From the NCBI GenBank assembly GCA_022008415.1, contig JAIRBC010000004.1, positions 124,001 through 188,000 on the forward strand: a stretch of DNA of 64,000 nt, in the 5' to 3' direction. The stretch is from Cerina litoralis. Its GTDB lineage: Bacteria > Bacteroidota > Bacteroidia > Flavobacteriales > Flavobacteriaceae. The notes below the pieces were generated by a model. The model ran no database searches. It had not been told where the DNA came from and saw only the letters and a program-made list of their open reading frames with translations. Shown here one piece after another: positions 59,602 through 64,000 of this stretch. The position numbers and the translations under genes are program-made. How positions within the stretch are numbered: the first letter of the stretch is position 1; each line of letters starts with the position of its first letter.

Positions 59602-61061
59602 AGTCATTAAAGGACATATTGTACGGAGTGGGGCTAACAGCTGTAAGTGGGCCTACCACGGTTATGGTGAACAACATTTGTTTTGACTCCCGGAAAGTGG
59701 GTTTAGATGACGTTTTTGTGGCGATAAAGGGTACCCAGGTAGATGGGCATCGCTATATAGAAAAGGCCGTTGACTCCGGGGCCAAATCAATTGTTTGTGA
59801 GGAACTGCCAGAGCTTATGGTCAATGGGGTTACTTATGTGGAGGTGCAAAATGGAAACAGCGCGCTAGCCATAATGGCTTCCAATTATTACGGTAACCCG
59901 TCAAGAAATCTAAAATTGATCGCTGTTACGGGAACCAATGGGAAGACCACAATAAGCAGTCTGCTTTATCAACTTTTTAAAAAGGCGGGGTTTAAGGTAG
60001 GATTGCTGTCCACTATTCGAATTAAAGTAGATGATACGGAATATCCAACAGGACATACTACCCCGGATGCCTTGACGATCAATAAGCACCTGGCGTTAAT
60101 GAACGAAGCGGGTGCCGAATATTGCTTTATGGAGGTCAGTTCCCATGGAATACATCAAAAGAGAACGGAGGGGCTGGTCTTTGCGGGAGCGATTTTCACA
60201 AATTTGTCCCACGATCATTTGGATTACCATAAAACATTTGCCGAATACCGGGATACCAAGAAAAAGCTTTTTGATCAATTGTCGCAAAATGCGTTTGCCC
60301 TGACCAATATAGATGACAAGAACGGATTGGTCATGCTACAGAATACAAAGGCCAAAAAGTACACCTATGCCCTTAAATCCTATGCGGATTATCGGGCTCA
60401 GATTTTAGAAAACCAGTTCAATGGCCAGTTGTTGAAAATAGACGACAACGAACTGTGGTCCAGATTAATCGGTGGTTTCAACGCCTATAACATGTTGGCC
60501 ATATATGCCACGGCCGACCTTTTGGGATTGGAAAAACTGGAAATCCTGAGATTGATGAGCGAGTTGGAAAATGTGGAGGGAAGGTTTCAATATTATATAT
60601 CCAAACAAAAAATAACAGCTATTGTCGATTATGCCCATACGCCGGACGCCTTGAAAAATGTGCTCGAAACTATCAGCACGTTGAGGACTGGAAATGAAAA
60701 GGTCATCACCCTCGTGGGGTGTGGTGGTGACAGAGATAAGTCTAAGCGTCCGGTAATGGGTCATATCGCAACAGAATTCAGCAATAAAGTCATTTTTACT
60801 TCCGATAACCCAAGAACCGAATCCCCGGCAACGATCATTCATGAAATGGAGGCCGGCGTGGAACCGCAAAATGCAATGAAAGTGCTATCCATTGAGAACA
60901 GGGAGCAGGCCATAAAAACAGCGTGTCAATTGGCGGTAGCGGAGGACATTATTTTGGTGGCAGGCAAGGGCCATGAGACCTATCAGGAGACCAATGGGGT
61001 AAGGATAGAGTTCGATGACTATAAAAAGGTAAAGGAGGCTTTGGCAGCCCTGGGGAAGTGA
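59598..61061 (+). CDS. murE: UDP-MurNAc-tripeptide ligase MurE (meso-DAP type)
   Basis: 487 residues. Mur ligase motifs: ATP loop AVTGTNGKTTISSLL, SSHGIHQKRTEGL, NLSHDHLDYH, DYAHTPDALKNVL, GCGGDRDKSKRP and SDNPRTESP. The DNPR tetrapeptide is the known mark for meso-diaminopimelate as the added residue (lysine enzymes differ there), which fits Gram-negative peptidoglycan. The reaction adds meso-DAP to UDP-MurNAc-L-Ala-D-Glu with ATP in the cytoplasm. It starts within the last codon of ftsI; 146 bp separate it from mraY. Confidence 0.96.
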   Translation: MKSLKDILYGVGLTAVSGPTTVMVNNICFDSRKVGLDDVFVAIKGTQVDGHRYIEKAVDSGAKSIVCEELPELMVNGVTYVEVQNGNSALAIMASNYYGNPSRNLKLIAVTGTNGKTTISSLLYQLFKKAGFKVGLLSTIRIKVDDTEYPTGHTTPDALTINKHLALMNEAGAEYCFMEVSSHGIHQKRTEGLVFAGAIFTNLSHDHLDYHKTFAEYRDTKKKLFDQLSQNAFALTNIDDKNGLVMLQNTKAKKYTYALKSYADYRAQILENQFNGQLLKIDDNELWSRLIGGFNAYNMLAIYATADLLGLEKLEILRLMSELENVEGRFQYYISKQKITAIVDYAHTPDALKNVLETISTLRTGNEKVITLVGCGGDRDKSKRPVMGHIATEFSNKVIFTSDNPRTESPATIIHEMEAGVEPQNAMKVLSIENREQAIKTACQLAVAEDIILVAGKGHETYQETNGVRIEFDDYKKVKEALAALGK

Positions 61062-61207
61062 TTTTATGTAGGCAATCGAGCTACAGATGGCAGCAGGTTA
61101 AACGGAGCCATGTTAAAAATCCAAGAACCAGAAACGGGAAACAAAAAATAGTGGACAGAAAGGAATACCAAACCATAGATTATAAACGACAAAATTAGAA
61201 ACCAAAT

Positions 61208-62428
61208 ATGCTGTATTACCTATTCGATTATTTGGAAAAGCAGTACCAGTTCCCTGGGGCCGGCTTGTTTGGTTTTATTTCGTTCCGTGCGGCGATGGCT
61301 GTCCTGTTGTCCTTGATGATCGCCACTATATATGGAAAAAAGATCATTCTTTTTCTCAGGCAAAAGCAGATCGGGGAATCCGTCAGGGATTTGGGTTTGC
61401 AAGGGCAACAGCAGAAAGAAGGTACGCCGACGATGGGGGGCTTGATTATTATCATGGCGACCCTTATACCGGTTTTGCTCATGGCCCAATTAGATAACAT
61501 TTATATCATTTTGTTGTTGATCACTACCGTATGGATGGGCATTATAGGATTTGTTGACGATTATATTAAAATTTTTAAGAAAGATAAAAAAGGGCTGAAG
61601 GGAAGGTTTAAGATATTGGGACAGGTAGTGCTGGGATTGATCGTGGGCACAACACTTTATTTTCATCCGCAGGTAACCATGAAAGAACGGCCAAGGAGCG
61701 TAATAACATCTACCTATACAGTAGAACAAAGGGCTGGTGTCGAGATAAAATCTACTCGGACCACGATTCCCTTTTTAAAGAACAATGAGCTAGATTATGG
61801 CAAGTTTATCTCTTGGGCGGGAGAAGGCCTAGAAAAATATGCGTGGCTTATATTCATACCAATTGTAATCCTTATTGTAACCGCGGTTTCCAATGGGGCC
61901 AATCTGACCGACGGTATTGACGGGCTCGCCGCTGGTACTTCGGCAATAATTGTACTGACCTTGGGCATATTTGCTTGGGTTTCGAGTAATATTATTTTCT
62001 CCAACTATCTGGATATCATGTTTATACCCCGAACTCAAGAGCTTGTGATCTTTAGTGCCGCTTTTGTTGGGGCTTTGGTCGGATTTTTATGGTACAATGC
62101 CTTTCCCGCCCAGGTTTTTATGGGCGATACGGGCAGTCTCACGATTGGGGGAATTATTGCGGTGACGGCAATTATGGTCCGCAAGGAACTTATGCTTTTT
62201 TCGCTCTGCGGAATTTTTTTGGCCGAGACCATTTCCGTGATGGTGCAGGTGGGATATTTTAAATACACTAAAAGACGAACGGGGGAGGGGAAGCGCGTTT
62301 TTTTAATGGCGCCCATCCATCACCACTATCAAAAGAAGGGATACCACGAAAGCAAGATAGTGACCCGTTTTTGGATCATTGGGATACTCTTGGCCGTTGT
62401 AACCATCGTGACGCTGAAAGTTAGATAA
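61208..62428 (+). CDS. mraY: Phospho-MurNAc-pentapeptide transferase MraY
   Basis: 406 residues, ten or so membrane helices. Family motifs: [13 protein letters not shown] (substrate loop), [17 protein letters not shown] with the Asp pair, [12 protein letters not shown] (catalytic Asp), [20 protein letters not shown] and [14 protein letters not shown] near the C-terminus. It transfers phospho-MurNAc-pentapeptide from UDP to undecaprenyl phosphate, giving lipid I. The protein is about 45 residues longer than E. coli MraY (360) because of a periplasmic insert around 158-200, as often seen in Bacteroidota. It is followed by murD (41-bp gap). Confidence 0.96.
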   Translation: MLYYLFDYLEKQYQFPGAGLFGFISFRAAMAVLLSLMIATIYGKKIILFLRQKQIGESVRDLGLQGQQQKEGTPTMGGLIIIMATLIPVLLMAQLDNIYIILLLITTVWMGIIGFVDDYIKIFKKDKKGLKGRFKILGQVVLGLIVGTTLYFHPQVTMKERPRSVITSTYTVEQRAGVEIKSTRTTIPFLKNNELDYGKFISWAGEGLEKYAWLIFIPIVILIVTAVSNGANLTDGIDGLAAGTSAIIVLTLGIFAWVSSNIIFSNYLDIMFIPRTQELVIFSAAFVGALVGFLWYNAFPAQVFMGDTGSLTIGGIIAVTAIMVRKELMLFSLCGIFLAETISVMVQVGYFKYTKRRTGEGKRVFLMAPIHHHYQKKGYHESKIVTRFWIIGILLAVVTIVTLKVR

Positions 62429-62469
62429 AAATCCCATCCCGGACCCTTGCCAAAAGTAAGGGGGAAGAT

Positions 62470-63861
62470 ATGGAGGAGCAAAAGAAACAGGACGACTCTA
62501 AGAGAAACGCGCCCTTGGGGAGTGGCAAGAGGAGGCTCGTAATCCTGGGAGGTGGCGAAAGCGGTGTGGGTGCAGCCATCTTGGGGAAAAAGGAGGGGTA
62601 CGCCGTTTTTGTGTCGGACAATGGTAAGATAAAGAATAAATATATAGAGGTTCTTGAACATGATGGAATTAGTTGGGAAGACAATGGTCATTCCGAAAAT
62701 CGCATTCTGGATGCCGATCTGGTGGTGAAAAGTCCAGGCATCCCGGATCGTGTGCCCTTGGTATTGAAGTTGGTGGAGCGCGGCATCCCCGTGATATCCG
62801 AGATTGAATTTGCTGCTCGATATACGAATGCTTTGCTTGTGGGAATAACAGGGAGCAACGGCAAGACCACGACCACGATGCTTGCCCACCATATTTTAAA
62901 GGAAGGTGGGTTGAATGTGGGAATGGCCGGAAATATTGGGGACAGTTTTGCGCTGATGGTGGCCGAAAATGATTATAGCCATTACGTACTGGAATTAAGC
63001 AGTTTTCAGTTGGATGGAATCATCGATTTTAAGCCGAATATCGCTATCATCACGAACATTACCCCGGACCATTTGGATCGATATGGTTATAAATTCGATA
63101 ATTATATCGCCTCTAAATTTAGGATTGCCAAGAACCAGACCAAGGATGATTTTTTGATCTATGACGCCGATGATGAGGTAATTGTGGATTGGTTGCAAAA
63201 ACATCCCGTCAACTCAAAATTAATTCCGTTTTCCCTTAATCGGGCATTTAGGGAAGGAGCCTATTTAAAAGACAATAAAATACAGATTACGCTAGACAAC
63301 AACACTATGGAAATGGAAACAGAAACTTTGGCTCTTGAAGGCAAACACAATATTAAGAATACCATGGCGGCAGCCGCAGCGGCCCGATTGGTACAGATCA
63401 GAAAACAGACAATCCGGGAATGCGTACAGCATTTTCAGGGGGCGCCCCATCGTTTGGAAAAAGTATTAAAAATCCATCATGTGCAGTATGTCAACGATTC
63501 CAAGGCCACCAATGTAAATTCAACCTACTACGCGTTGGAAAGCGTAAAAACCCCTACGGTTTGGATCGTTGGAGGGGTTGATAAAGGCAACGATTATAGG
63601 CCATTGATGCCCCTTGTAAGGGAAAAGGTAAAGGCGATTATCTGTTTGGGTGTGGACAACAACAAAATTGTGGACGCCTTTCAGAATGTTGTCGATATAG
63701 TGGTCGAGACCTACTCCATGGAAGAAGCGGTAAAGGTAGCGTATAAGGTCGCAGAGCGAGGTGATACCGTTCTGCTTTCCCCTGCTTGTGCCAGTTTTGA
63801 TCTGTTTAAGAATTACGAGGATAGGGGCGATCAATTTAAGAATGCGATTAAAAATCTATAA
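62470..63861 (+). CDS. murD: UDP-MurNAc-L-Ala D-glutamate ligase MurD
   Basis: 463 residues. N-terminal Rossmann-like domain (LVILGGGESGVGAAILGK), ATP loop VGITGSNGKTTTTML, ELSSFQLDG, NITPDHLDRYG, HNIKNTMAAAAAARLV, and VNDSKATNVNSTYYALE near 340. The enzyme adds D-Glu to UDP-MurNAc-L-Ala. A 20-residue Lys/Glu-rich extension precedes the first strand, so the true start could be downstream, but no other start is clearly better. It sits 3 nt before ftsW in the operon. Confidence 0.95.
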   Translation: MEEQKKQDDSKRNAPLGSGKRRLVILGGGESGVGAAILGKKEGYAVFVSDNGKIKNKYIEVLEHDGISWEDNGHSENRILDADLVVKSPGIPDRVPLVLKLVERGIPVISEIEFAARYTNALLVGITGSNGKTTTTMLAHHILKEGGLNVGMAGNIGDSFALMVAENDYSHYVLELSSFQLDGIIDFKPNIAIITNITPDHLDRYGYKFDNYIASKFRIAKNQTKDDFLIYDADDEVIVDWLQKHPVNSKLIPFSLNRAFREGAYLKDNKIQITLDNNTMEMETETLALEGKHNIKNTMAAAAAARLVQIRKQTIRECVQHFQGAPHRLEKVLKIHHVQYVNDSKATNVNSTYYALESVKTPTVWIVGGVDKGNDYRPLMPLVREKVKAIICLGVDNNKIVDAFQNVVDIVVETYSMEEAVKVAYKVAERGDTVLLSPACASFDLFKNYEDRGDQFKNAIKNL

Positions 63862-63864
63862 TCC

Positions 63865-64000
63865 GTGAAGGAATTTTTTAAAAATATTAAGGGGGATAAG
63901 ACCATATGGGCAGTAGTGGCCCTGTTGGCCCTATTTTCTTTTTTACCGGTATACAGTGCCAGTACCAATTTAGTATATGTTGTAGGTAATGGTACCAATG
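63865..64000 (+). CDS. ftsW: Lipid II polymerase FtsW, 5' end only
   Basis: GTG 63865 starts 3 nt after the murD stop and stays open to the window end (45 codons). The product (M)KEFFKNIKGDKTIWAVVA... opens with a short cytosolic tail and a membrane helix (AVVALLALFSFLPVYSAST), the usual FtsW N-terminus. Position after murD is the standard dcw order. FtsW polymerises lipid II at the septum together with FtsI. The rest lies outside the window. Confidence 0.85.
   Translation, partial: MKEFFKNIKGDKTIWAVVALLALFSFLPVYSASTNLVYVVGNGTN

Noticed and set aside
1-64000. CRISPR arrays, insertion sequences, prophage or toxin-antitoxin islands
   Set aside because: No spacer-repeat arrays of 20-40 nt units, no transposase, integrase or phage gene was found; repeats present are short palindromes and 6-7-nt tandem tracts.

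Overview
The window reads as chromosomal core sequence of a Bacteroidota bacterium, most likely a flavobacterium. The evidence is: promoters of the TTG / TAnnTTTG type instead of the sigma-70 consensus; few recognisable Shine-Dalgarno sites; a TonB-receptor-like barrel protein; a FolK-deoxynucleoside kinase fusion; a TIGR04282/TIGR04283-type glycosyltransferase pair; and a division cluster ordered mraZ-rsmH-ftsL-ftsI-murE-mraY-murD-ftsW with no murF inside. Genus cannot be fixed by reading. No insertion sequence, prophage, CRISPR array or rRNA operon was seen.

Layout. 1-10.7 kb: the start of a TIGR04282 transferase and a rhodanese lipo/secretory protein, a solitary GH32 fructan hydrolase, a DoxX/M28 peptidase pair, an ADP-ribosylglycohydrolase-like lipoprotein, an MtnK-like kinase overlapping a NYN-LOTUS protein, a secreted protein of unknown role, and rarA. 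11-14.6 kb: tig-clpP-clpX, the ribosome-exit chaperone followed by the ClpXP protease. 14.7-25.4 kb: alpha/beta hydrolase, GH3-like ligase, DUF2797, AsmA-like protein, queuosine-precursor transporter, SppA, FolK-dNK fusion and a SPOUT RNA methyltransferase. 25.7-28.9 kb: mutS, then tRNA-Gly(GCC) and tRNA-Leu(UAA), with a damaged second copy of the tRNA-Gly 3' end between them.

28.9-35 kb holds a four-gene minus-strand operon: GntP permease, a lipoprotein with a PVC-type propeller/haem c architecture, a sugar isomerase/epimerase-like TIM barrel, and an SDR dehydrogenase. It looks like a sugar-acid oxidation module whose substrate I cannot name. 35.3-39.2 kb carries SRAP, a small unknown ORF, an AlkA-like glycosylase, a class C serine hydrolase and a YdeI-like protein. 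39.5-45 kb is a minus-strand run of a flavoprotein, a NapH/NosR-like polyferredoxin and two membrane-linked family 2 glycosyltransferases. 45-55.6 kb: GH113-like lipoprotein, Amidase_3, TIGR04283 transferase, TonB-receptor-like barrel, PSMA-like M28 peptidase, engB and an alpha/beta hydrolase. 55.8-64 kb is the mra/dcw cluster, preceded by a three-repeat MraZ-type operator and cut by the window end inside ftsW.

The most unusual feature is not a gene. Many of the intergenic spacers, especially those immediately downstream of stop codons, are built from degenerate repeats with an exact 7-nt period. The unit sequence differs from locus to locus. The clearest array (5112-5243) fills a convergent spacer and runs through the stop codon of the neighbouring gene. 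Other points to check are the tRNA-Gly remnant interrupted by a CCCCGA hairpin, the GntP/haem operon and the flavoprotein/polyferredoxin/glycosyltransferase run.
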